Below are positions 1 through 5,507 of a stretch of 5,638 nucleotides of DNA, piece by piece. The position numbers and the translations under genes are program-made. The notes under the pieces are model-generated. The model was given only the letters and a program-made list of their open reading frames with translations. It was not told the origin of the DNA and made no database searches. Position 1 is the first letter of the stretch. Every line of letters begins with the position of its first letter. Source of the stretch: Frankiaceae bacterium (lineage in GTDB: Bacteria; Actinomycetota; Actinomycetes; JADGOU01); assembly GCA_017882835.1 (NCBI GenBank), contig JADGOU010000202.1, positions 1 through 5,638 of the forward strand. Direction: 5' to 3'.

Positions 1-1
1 G

Positions 2-181
2 GGCTACTGTCACGACTCAGCCCGGCGGCAGCTCTCCGGGATGGAGGCCGTCGAGCGAGATGCCATCGTCAAAGCCCTCCGGGAGGCAGGCGGAAACCGG
101 GTTCAGGCCGCCGCAACGCTCGGGATCGCGCGCTCTTCCTTGTATCGCAAGCTCAAGAGCTTCGGCATCTCCACGATCTAG
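2..181 (+). CDS. Fis-family (sigma-54-type) transcriptional regulator, C-terminal end only
   Basis: This is the last 59 codons of a gene that begins outside the window; the frame is open from the left edge to the TAG at 179-181. The visible part is a Fis-type DNA-binding domain. A first helix (MEAVERDAIVKALREAGG) is followed by the helix-turn-helix NRVQAAATLGIARSSLYRKL and ends in KSFGI, the usual terminus of this family. In actinobacteria such domains usually close GAF/PAS-containing activators of the AcoR/NtrC type, which control catabolic operons. The sensory and any AAA+ domain lie upstream, so the ligand and the need for sigma-54 cannot be judged. The ATG at 41 is internal and should not be read as the start: the RRQLSG segment before it fits the usual linker. 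The gene converges on the GerW-family gene, with about 100 bases between the two stops and no convincing terminator there. Confidence 0.85.
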   Translation, partial: GYCHDSARRQLSGMEAVERDAIVKALREAGGNRVQAAATLGIARSSLYRKLKSFGISTI

Positions 182-285
182 GTTCCGTAAGGGCGCTTCC
201 CCCGGGCCCCGCCGACGTTGCCCCAGCCGACGAAGGCGATGGGCTTGCGCCGCTCAGAGCCGAGTCGTGCCGGGGGCCCAGGCAG

Positions 286-621
286 TCAGCGGCGGCGCCG
301 CAGGATCGAACGCAGCACGAGAGCCACCACCACAGCGACCAGCTGGCCGCCGACCACGATGCGTGTGACGTCCAGGGCGGGTTGCCAGCTCACCGAGCCG
401 TTCTTGACGACGAAGACGCCGGCGGGTGCCGCATCGAATCCCCCGCCCCCTCCACTGCCTGACTCCTCCTTGGTGGCGTCCGTGCCGCTGCCACCGCCCG
501 CCCCTCCGCGAACCCGCGCCACGGGGACGATCAGGACGTCGCCGTGCTGGATAGGATCGCCGAACACGCGCCCCACCGTGAGGTTGTCCGTGACCTTGGC
601 GAGCAGCTCTTGTACGTCCAT
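286..621 (-). CDS. GerW/YtfJ-family small protein with C-terminal membrane helix
   Basis: This encodes a 111-residue protein. The N-terminus (MDVQELLAKVTDNLTVGRVF, then GDPIQHGDVLIVPVARV at about 21-37) matches the GerW family, named after the Bacillus spore protein YtfJ/GerW. A low-complexity Gly/Ser stretch follows (about 39-61), then a short conserved strand segment (GVFVVKNGSVSWQPALD, about 68-84). The end is a hydrophobic helix (about 87-106) with an RRRR tail, suggesting a C-terminal anchor with the basic end in the cytoplasm. The family is widespread in non-sporulating actinobacteria, where its role is unknown, so a germination function should not be assumed. I chose the ATG at 621 because family members begin at the MDVxELL motif. 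The longer frame from a TTG at 663 would overlap the candidate -10 box. The gene is probably transcribed alone, downstream of the tetR-type gene on the same strand with a 142-base gap. Confidence 0.82.
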   Translation of the reverse strand: MDVQELLAKVTDNLTVGRVFGDPIQHGDVLIVPVARVRGGAGGGSGTDATKEESGSGGGGGFDAAPAGVFVVKNGSVSWQPALDVTRIVVGGQLVAVVVALVLRSILRRRR

Positions 622-656
622 TCCGCCAGCGTAGGGGGACGTCTGGCCCGGCAGCA

Positions 657-685
657 ATGCCAAAGTCCCACCCCGGTGAAGTCAA
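657..685 (-). promoter_or_regulatory. Candidate sigma-70-type promoter for the GerW-family gene
   Basis: Read on the minus strand, TTGACT (680-685) is a 5/6 match to the -35 consensus. A 17-base spacer separates it from TGGCAT (657-662), a 3/6 match to the -10 consensus. Transcription would start near 650 and give a leader of about 25-30 bases before the ATG at 621. Spacing is ideal but the -10 box is weak. The call rests on position and the -35 match only. Confidence 0.35.
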
Positions 686-710
686 CGGCCAACGCCGTGT
701 CCAGTCCCAA

Positions 711-724
711 GTCTGGCGCCAGAC
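711..724. repeat. Perfect 14-bp palindrome GTCTGGCGCCAGAC
   Basis: The 14 bases are fully self-complementary. The site lies between the end of the TetR-family gene and the candidate promoter of the GerW-family gene, about 25 bases upstream of that -35 box. This position suits a binding site for a dimeric regulator. As RNA it could fold only into a five-pair stem with a four-base loop and has no T-tract, so it is a poor terminator. No binding protein can be named from sequence. Confidence 0.5.
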
Positions 725-763
725 AGCGCCATTGAGACGGGGGTGCGGCGGCGACGCTCCGGG

Positions 764-1405
764 TCAGGCCAGCAGCGTCCGACTCCACATGTCCACCAGC
801 AGGGCTTCATACCGCGCCGGGGTCCAGCCCCGCTGGTCCAGGAGCAGCCAGTACTCGGCGGCGTTGGTCGACCACACGATGTCGGCGACCTCCTGATCGG
901 TCAGGTCAGCACGCAGGTCTCCGGTCGAACGCAGGTCGGACGCGAACAGCAGCATGTTGGCCGCCCTCCGGTTCACCAGGCGACGCCAGGTCTGCGCGCA
1001 GGCGGCATCGGTATCCCCAGCCTTGCGCAGGGCCTCCTGAAGCGGCGCGGTACGCGGGACCAGCCGGGCAACCGCTGCGGCGTAGACCTCGATCTTTCCC
1101 GGGGCAGTGGGTTCCGCGCGGATCGCCTGGACGTAGTCACGTTGCTCGGCAGGCACGGGCTGGTCTCCCCCGCCGAGCACGGTGTCGATGACGGCGAGGA
1201 CAAGCTCCGGTTTGCGCCCGACCGAGGTATAGACCGTGTCGACCGAGACGCCTGCACGGCGAGCGACGTCGGCAACCGTCGTGGCGGCATACCCCCTGTC
1301 CTGAAACAGATCCCGCGCTGCGGCCAGGACGGCCAACCGGGTAGTGGCCGCGTGCTCGCGGCGTTGCGGCGAACGGTAGCTGCGGGTCTTGACCGGATCC
1401 GGCAT
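764..1405 (-). CDS. TetR/AcrR-family transcriptional repressor
   Basis: This encodes a 213-residue protein of normal TetR-family length. The N-terminal DNA-binding domain is clear: a first helix (TRLAVLAAARDLFQDRGYAA, about 22-41), then the helix-turn-helix TTVADVARRAGVSVDTVY (about 42-59), followed by the typical SVGRKPELVLAVID. The rest is a variable helical ligand and dimer domain with no recognisable pocket signature; its actinobacterial-style C-terminus ends WTPARYEALLVDMWSRTL. The inducer is unknown. I prefer the ATG at 1405, which has AGGA just upstream. An in-frame ATG at 1429 would add eight residues but has no ribosome site and lies inside the palindrome proposed as the operator. 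The gene is divergent from the cupin gene across a 64-base gap, the classic layout for a repressor that controls itself and its neighbour. Confidence 0.9.
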   Translation of the reverse strand: MPDPVKTRSYRSPQRREHAATTRLAVLAAARDLFQDRGYAATTVADVARRAGVSVDTVYTSVGRKPELVLAVIDTVLGGGDQPVPAEQRDYVQAIRAEPTAPGKIEVYAAAVARLVPRTAPLQEALRKAGDTDAACAQTWRRLVNRRAANMLLFASDLRSTGDLRADLTDQEVADIVWSTNAAEYWLLLDQRGWTPARYEALLVDMWSRTLLA

Positions 1406-1417
1406 GCGTCCTAGCCT
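1389..1417 (+). promoter_or_regulatory. Candidate promoter for the cupin gene
   Basis: TTGACC (1389-1394, 5/6 match to -35) is followed after exactly 17 bases by TAGCCT (1412-1417), which fits the actinobacterial TAnnnT pattern. Transcription would begin around 1423-1425, at the left edge of the 27-bp palindrome, leaving a leader of about 45 bases. Much of the promoter overlaps the first codons of the divergent TetR gene. On the minus strand the same bases read TGCTAGGCT, an extended -10 pattern (TGnTAnnnT) that could serve the repressor gene and give a nearly leaderless transcript. Confidence 0.45.
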
Positions 1418-1423
1418 AGCAGT

Positions 1424-1450
1424 ATTCATCCGAAGCCGTTTCTGACGAAT
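1424..1450. promoter_or_regulatory. Probable TetR operator, imperfect 27-bp palindrome
   Basis: The sequence ATTCATCCGAAGC-C-GTTTCTGACGAAT is symmetric about base 1437, with 10 of 13 position pairs complementary. The outer arms are ATTCATC and GACGAAT. It lies in the gap between the divergent TetR and cupin genes, at the predicted transcription start of the cupin gene. A repressor bound here would block that promoter and could also affect its own. Size and symmetry fit a TetR-family dimer or pair of dimers. That this neighbour's product binds here is an inference from position. Confidence 0.55.
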
Positions 1451-1469
1451 TTACGGACAGGAGATCACC

Positions 1470-1991
1470 GTGACCCAGCAGACCACCGACGCACAGCCAC
1501 TGACTGCGCTCTACCGCCCCGCGAGCTCGGCCCCGGCGACCTGGGCGATGGGGTCGCTCTTCGAACAGCTGCTCAGCGCCCGCGACTCCGGTGGCGCCCT
1601 TGGCATGTCACTGGTCACCCAGCCGCCGGGCACCGCCACGCCGTTGCACCGGCACACCCGCGAGGCGGAGGTGTTCTTCCTCCTCGACGGATCCATGACC
1701 TACCAGGCCGGCGAACAGACCTTCCACCTGTCCGCCGGAGACTTCATCTGGCTGCCTGTAGGTCTTCCCCACAGGTTCCGGGTAAGTGGGTGGACCCCCG
1801 TTCGTTTCCTCGGCCTCACCACACCCGGATACCTCATGGCGCTCTATGACGAAGTCGGCATCCCGGCCTCCGAACGCCGACTCCCAGGATCTGACGGCCT
1901 GCCGATGGGCGAGGAGATCGCACGCTGGAACGAGATCGGACCGCGCTACGGGTTACAGGTCGTCGGCCCCCCACTGCCCGCGGAAGACTGA
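1470..1991 (+). CDS. Cupin-domain protein, quercetin 2,3-dioxygenase-like
   Basis: This encodes a 173-residue single-domain cupin. Both signature motifs are present. Motif 1 has exact G(X)5HXH(X)4E(X)6G spacing, giving metal ligands His60, His62 and Glu67. Motif 2 reads G90-X5-P96-X-G98-X2-His101, supplying the fourth ligand; the usual final Asn is Val105. A full set of ligands suggests a working metal site, probably Fe, Mn or Ni, in the cytoplasm (no signal peptide). Homologous proteins are often annotated as quercetin dioxygenase-like, but small monocupins vary widely in substrate, so the reaction is not known. The GTG start at 1470 is well supported by AGGAG at 1459-1463 with a six-base spacer. 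The gene is divergent from a TetR repressor and is likely controlled by it through the 1424-1450 palindrome. No partner gene follows on the same strand. Confidence 0.88.
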   Translation: MTQQTTDAQPLTALYRPASSAPATWAMGSLFEQLLSARDSGGALGMSLVTQPPGTATPLHRHTREAEVFFLLDGSMTYQAGEQTFHLSAGDFIWLPVGLPHRFRVSGWTPVRFLGLTTPGYLMALYDEVGIPASERRLPGSDGLPMGEEIARWNEIGPRYGLQVVGPPLPAED

Positions 1992-2037
1992 TCTTTGACC
2001 CGTCTCCCTCCCTGTATGGCGGATGGCCAGGTGAGTA

Positions 2038-2054
2038 TGCCGCTCGTGTCGGCA
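2038..2054. repeat. Short inverted repeat after the cupin gene
   Basis: TGCCG and CGGCA are separated by seven bases, about 45 bases past the cupin stop and between it and the oppositely oriented sulfatase remnant. With a five-pair stem and no T-tract it is at best a weak terminator. I see no other structure in this 90-base gap. Confidence 0.2.
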
Positions 2055-2081
2055 GACGTCCCTGCGTGGCGCGCGGCGGGT

Positions 2082-2519
2082 TCAGTCGAGCAGGAACCAG
2101 CCGCGCACCTGGGCCTCATGGTCGATGTAGCGTTCGCCGGAGACGTCGACCACGACCTTCTCGATGGTGCCGCCGGTGAATCGGAAGGGCGCCTGGTAGT
2201 CAGGGGTCACCGGCGACGCATCGTCGCGGCCCACACAGATGCCGTCCCCCACCGCGCAGAACAACCCGGGCTGGGTGACGATCACGTCGGCTCCCACCTG
2301 TTGGTCGTCCATGTAGAGGGCCAGGGTGCCGGCGGCTCCGGGCATGGCCGCATCGGCGTTTCGGCCGGTGACCGTGAACTCGGCGGTGAAGACATGCTTG
2401 CCAGGGACGATGTCCCGGTCTGCGTCCACGACCTGCAGATGGGTTCCCACCCAGTTGAAGACATAGTGCAGCCGGTGATCCTTGACGTAGAGGCTGTGCC
2501 CGCCGGCAACGCCGCCGTG
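2082..2519 (-). pseudogene. Arylsulfatase, C-terminal fragment (about 145 codons)
   Basis: This frame encodes the C-terminal accessory domain found at the end of large bacterial arylsulfatases (usually about 750-790 residues). It starts HGGVAGGHSLYVKD and continues with HYVFNWVG, the PGKHVFTAEF strand, GTLALYMDDQQVG, then VGRDDASPVTPDY, FTGGTIEKVVVDVSGE, and ends at a normal TGA. The stop and about 145 codons look intact, but everything upstream is missing: no CxPxR formylglycine site, no metal ligands and no signal peptide. Upstream in the same frame the translation (to an ATG at 2654) is nonsense, because those bases belong to the decarboxylase fragment in another frame. No start codon or ribosome site precedes the homologous part, so it is almost certainly not translated. 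The fragment has kept clean coding sequence, which suggests that it was truncated recently. Confidence 0.8.
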
Positions 2520-2520
2520 G

Positions 2521-3102
2521 GACCTCACGAACGGCATCCTGGCCCAGTCCGAGGAAGCGCACTGCTCGGTCGATGGTGTCGTGCCGGTCCTGTCCGACCA
2601 CGACCCGGACTGGAGGCGCCTCGAAGAGTCCCCGCTGATTGACATCCCAGCCATGCCGGGCGAGCACCGCGTGGCGCGCCGCCGACAGGCACGTGTAGTT
2701 GGCCATCATTCCGCCCGTGACCAGCCCGACCCCCGTACCGCGTGGCAGGCCGAGGGCGTCAACGATCCACCGCCCGGCGACGGACTCGGCCGCCGCCGCC
2801 GCAGGGGTGAGCGAGTTGAGCCCGGCGTTCTGGTCCCACACAGTGGTCAGCCAGTCGGCGCCCAGAGCTGCGGGCAGCTCGCCTCCGATCACGAAGCCGA
2901 AGAACCTGCCGCCGGCGATCCCCGCGATTCCTGGGTCGGCCCGGCGGGCCAGGTCTTCGACGACCTCCACGGGGTCGGCGCCGCCAGCCGGCAGCTCTCC
3001 GCCGAACGCCTCGAGCATCTGCTCGTAGGTGGCCCGCGGCCAGACCGGCCGATCGTCGAGGGTGTCGAGAAAGCCCGCGGCCAGCACGGCCCAGCTCAAC
3101 AT
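2521..3102 (-). pseudogene. Group II PLP-dependent decarboxylase, N-terminal fragment (about 194 codons)
   Basis: The frame encodes the first part of a pyridoxal-phosphate-dependent amino-acid decarboxylase or aspartate-aminotransferase-fold enzyme (usual length about 450-480). Recognisable blocks are FLDTLDDRPVWPRATYEQML (11-30), DPGIAGIAGGRFFGFVIGG (56-74), WLTTVWDQNAGLNSLTPAA (84-102), the cofactor-phosphate motif GGMMANYTCLSAARHAVL (130-147), and RHDTIDRAVRFLGLGQDAV (173-191), whose His174 is the residue expected to stack on the PLP ring. Homology stops at about residue 194. The catalytic lysine, the cofactor-binding Asp and the whole C-terminal half are absent, so the product cannot be active. 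Past the junction the frame stays open to 2200, adding about 107 residues of out-of-frame sequence. The ATG at 3102 fits the family N-terminus but lacks a clear ribosome site; the frame extends upstream to a GTG at 3204 with no family-like sequence. Confidence 0.82.
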
Positions 3103-3122
3103 CAACTGCGCCGTCACCCGCT

Positions 3123-3141
3123 GCCGGGGAACGTCCCCGGC
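3123..3141. repeat. Perfect inverted repeat, 8-bp arms, 3-base loop
   Basis: GCCGGGGA and TCCCCGGC flank ACG. The element lies 20 bases upstream of the decarboxylase fragment's ATG and about 100 bases upstream of the preferred start of the membrane protein. As RNA it would form a stable GC-rich hairpin; as DNA it is a 19-bp operator-like dyad. Neither strand has a following T-tract. It may be the operator or leader hairpin of the former decarboxylase gene. Confidence 0.5.
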
Positions 3142-3196
3142 CACCAGAGTCTGAGCCCGATGGCCCGGCTGACAGGGCTGGCACCACCGCGGGTCG

Positions 3197-3218
3197 CCCG
3201 GCACGTGAAGTGCGCGGG
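3197..3218. repeat. Bulged inverted repeat upstream of the membrane-protein gene
   Basis: CCCGGCAC (3197-3204) pairs with GTGC-G-CGGG (3210-3218), giving eight base pairs with one bulged G and a five-base loop. It falls just upstream of the candidate -10 box of the plus-strand gene. It could be a regulator site, or a chance product of high GC content. Confidence 0.25.
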
Positions 3219-3230
3219 GAGCACGCCGAT

Positions 3231-3236
3231 TACGCT
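3231..3236 (+). promoter_or_regulatory. Candidate -10 box, possibly for a leaderless transcript
   Basis: TACGCT, preceded by GAT, fits the TAnnnT pattern and ends seven bases before the GTG at 3244. A transcript from this box would begin at or next to the start codon, as in leaderless genes, which are common in actinobacteria. No good -35 box stands at the right distance. The call depends on the start choice for the downstream gene. Confidence 0.3.
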
Positions 3237-3243
3237 GAGCCTG

Positions 3244-5466
3244 GTGAACCGGCGACAGGTGCTCCAGGCGTTGGCCGCCGCCGCCCTGCTCTTACTTGCG
3301 GTATTCGGCGGCAGCGCGCTGCGCGCCAGCGGGGTCAGGCCAAACCCGCTTCCGCTGAGCAGCTCGACAGATCGGCTCGTGGTCATCGGCACCGGTGGCA
3401 TGAGCCCCGGCGACATCGATCCGGTTCGCACCCCAAACCTCTGGAGACTGCTGCGAGACGGCTCCTCGGCGGCGCTCAACATCACGGCCGTCCATGCCAA
3501 CACGTGCCCCGTCGACGGGTGGCTGACGCTGTCGGCGGGCAACCGGGCGGGACAGCCGGACAATGGCGCCGGGCTCCCGGCCTGCCAGCCGATCCCGGGT
3601 ATGAAGAGTGGTTTCGTCACCGGCTGGAACTCGCTGGTCGCGGCAGCTGCCGGCCGGCCCTACGGCTCGAGGCTGGGGACGCTGTCGCAGGCGCTGGCGA
3701 GCAACGGCCAGTGCATCTCGGCGATCGGGCCAGGGGCGGCCCTGGGCGCGGCGCCGCCCAACAACGGCGTCGTGCCCCGCTTCCAGACCCTTGACGCCTC
3801 GAACCTGACGGTTGGTCTCGCCGCCTGCCCCACCTCGCTGGTTGACGTCGGCGCCATTCGTGACCCGGGCGACGTCGACGTCGCCGACCCGGAGCAACCG
3901 ACACTCTCGCACGATCAGCAGCTGGCGGGCGTCGACCAACGGGTCGGGCAGGTCGTCGCGGCGGCTCCAGGCGGCGCGGACGTCATGGTCGTCAGTCTCG
4001 CCGACGCGGGGCGGCACCCCGGGTTGAGGGTGGTGCTCGCAGCGGGTCCGCAGTTCGGGCCAGGCACGTTCTACTCCCCCTCGACGCGGCAGCCCGGACT
4101 CGTCCAGCTCGACGACATCACAGCCACAATCCTCAACCACGCCGGGGTGGCCGTGCCCCGTGAGGTGAGCGGGACGCCCTTGCAACGCTCGCCCGCACCG
4201 GACAGCTCGGACACGCTGGCCCAGCGCCGGCACGCAGCGCTCGTCGACTATGACCTCTCGTCGCGATCTGTGCAGCCGGTGGTCTACCCCTTCTTCGTCA
4301 CGTGGGTCGCACTCATGCTCGCGGGCCTGACGGTGCTCGCGGTGACGTTTTGGCGTCGGCTTGGCAGCGACTGGTTGCGCGAGTCGATGCGCACGTGGGT
4401 GCGCAAGGGACTCGTGGTCTTCGCAGCCGTCCCGGCCGCAACCTACCTCGCCAACACGGCGCCGTGGTGGCGCTTTGGTTTGCCGGCGGCAGCGCTCGTG
4501 CTCGCCACCGCGGCGTGGACCGGGGTGCTCGGGGCTATCGCGCTGCGTGGTGGGTGGCGGCGCTCGCCAATGGGCCCGGTCGCCGCCGTCGCCGCGATGA
4601 CCTTCATCGTGCTGGCCGCCGACGTCATGAGCGGCTCAAGGCTCCAACTGGCATCTCTTCTCGGCCTCAACCCCATCGTCGGGGGCCGGTACTTCGGGCT
4701 CGGCAACGTCGCCTTCGCCCTGTTCGCCGCAGCGACCTTCCTTGTGGCGATCGCGGTCTCCAGCCCGCTAGTCCGCGTCGGCCGCCCGCGACTTGCCGCA
4801 CTCGCCGTCAGCATCATCGGCATCGTCGCAGTCGTCGTGATCGCGATGCCCGCCTGGGGCAGCAAAGTCGGCGGGCCCCCCGCCCTCGTGCCCGGGCTCG
4901 CCGTGCTCGTCCTGTCGATCCTCCAGGTCCGGCTGAGCTGGCGGAAGATCCTCCTCATCGGCGAAGGCACCGCCGTGCTCGTCGTCACCCTCGCACTGCT
5001 CGACTGGCTGCGCCCCACGTCTTCGAGATCGCACCTCGGGCGGTTCGTCCAGTCGGTCATCGACGGCGACGCCGGTGACATCGTCAACCGCAAGCTCGCA
5101 CAGAACCTCGACACCCTGATCCACACCACGGTCTTCGCCTACCTCGTCCCGCTCCTGCTCATCGCCCTGGCCTACGTCCTGGCCCGCCCCGGCTCGCGAC
5201 TCGCGCGACCAGTCGGGCCCCTCCTGGATCGGGTCGAGACCCTCCGGGCGGGGCTCATCGGGCTCACCGTGACGATGTTCATCGGTCTGCTCGTCAACGA
5301 CACCGGCGTGGCGATCCCGCCCGTCGCGCTCGCGCTCGTCCTCCCCCTGCTCATCTCCGCCGGGATCCGCACCTGGGAGCTGCCCGCGAATGAGGGCAAG
5401 GTGATGACACAGGAGCTGCGACAGCAGAACGACATCTCAACCTCGCCCGGTCCGCCCCGCAACTGA
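3244..5466 (+). CDS. Multi-pass membrane protein with alkaline-phosphatase-superfamily-like ectodomain, function unknown
   Basis: This encodes 740 residues in three parts. Residues 2-27 are a basic start (NRR) and one hydrophobic helix. Residues 40-335 form an extracytoplasmic domain with the layout of alkaline phosphatase/phosphodiesterase folds: core strand RLVVIGTGG (44-52), RTPNLWRLL, THE segment TCPVDGWLTLSAG (87-99), core strand VMVVSLADAG (247-256), and QLDDITATILNHAGVAVP (288-305), equivalent to the common DxxPTLLxxxG block. The usual metal-binding Asp (VVxDG) is Gly-Thr here and the usual SDHG is replaced by SLADAG, so catalysis is doubtful. Residues 346-708 hold about 11 membrane helices, with GGRYFGLGN (480-488) and NDTGVAIPP (685-693) as standout polar motifs; the tail is short and cytoplasmic or polar. 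I recall similar uncharacterised actinobacterial proteins but no assigned role; cell-envelope polymer or lipid work is a guess. Start: the frame is open back to 2581, but there it runs antisense to the decarboxylase fragment. GTG 3244 gives a normal anchor; ATG 3160 is the alternative. Confidence 0.8.
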   Translation: MNRRQVLQALAAAALLLLAVFGGSALRASGVRPNPLPLSSSTDRLVVIGTGGMSPGDIDPVRTPNLWRLLRDGSSAALNITAVHANTCPVDGWLTLSAGNRAGQPDNGAGLPACQPIPGMKSGFVTGWNSLVAAAAGRPYGSRLGTLSQALASNGQCISAIGPGAALGAAPPNNGVVPRFQTLDASNLTVGLAACPTSLVDVGAIRDPGDVDVADPEQPTLSHDQQLAGVDQRVGQVVAAAPGGADVMVVSLADAGRHPGLRVVLAAGPQFGPGTFYSPSTRQPGLVQLDDITATILNHAGVAVPREVSGTPLQRSPAPDSSDTLAQRRHAALVDYDLSSRSVQPVVYPFFVTWVALMLAGLTVLAVTFWRRLGSDWLRESMRTWVRKGLVVFAAVPAATYLANTAPWWRFGLPAAALVLATAAWTGVLGAIALRGGWRRSPMGPVAAVAAMTFIVLAADVMSGSRLQLASLLGLNPIVGGRYFGLGNVAFALFAAATFLVAIAVSSPLVRVGRPRLAALAVSIIGIVAVVVIAMPAWGSKVGGPPALVPGLAVLVLSILQVRLSWRKILLIGEGTAVLVVTLALLDWLRPTSSRSHLGRFVQSVIDGDAGDIVNRKLAQNLDTLIHTTVFAYLVPLLLIALAYVLARPGSRLARPVGPLLDRVETLRAGLIGLTVTMFIGLLVNDTGVAIPPVALALVLPLLISAGIRTWELPANEGKVMTQELRQQNDISTSPGPPRN

Positions 5467-5507
5467 GGCATCTCCCACGGACGCCACAGCCAGAACAGCA
5501 CGAGCCG

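Noticed and set aside
182..285. Possible bidirectional terminator between the converging Fis and GerW genes
   Set aside because: Runs such as CCCGGGCCCC and GGGGGCCC are GC-rich but do not form a compact stem, and there is no T-tract on either strand.
218..634. Plus-strand Pro/Thr-rich frame of 138 codons
   Set aside because: It is antisense to the GerW-family gene; its Pro-rich stretch is the complement of that gene's glycine linker.
286..663. Longer GerW-family start at TTG 663
   Set aside because: The extra 14 residues are not family-like and the codon lies inside the candidate promoter; the ATG at 621 begins the conserved MDVQELL.
743..1414. Plus-strand frame of 223 codons
   Set aside because: It is the shadow of the TetR-family gene, whose helix-turn-helix is unmistakable on the minus strand.
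1995..2642. Plus-strand frame of 215 codons downstream of the cupin gene
   Set aside because: It is the complement of the sulfatase remnant, which shows clear family sequence on the minus strand; the plus translation has none.
2581..3243. Long plus-strand open frame continuous with the membrane-protein gene, adding about 220 residues
   Set aside because: It runs antisense to the decarboxylase fragment, is hydrophilic and Arg/Pro-rich without family signals, and precedes a normal N-terminal anchor. It is a high-GC artefact of the opposite strand.
3292..4233. Minus-strand frame of 313 codons
   Set aside because: It is Arg-rich shadow sequence opposite the phosphatase-like domain, with no recognisable motif.
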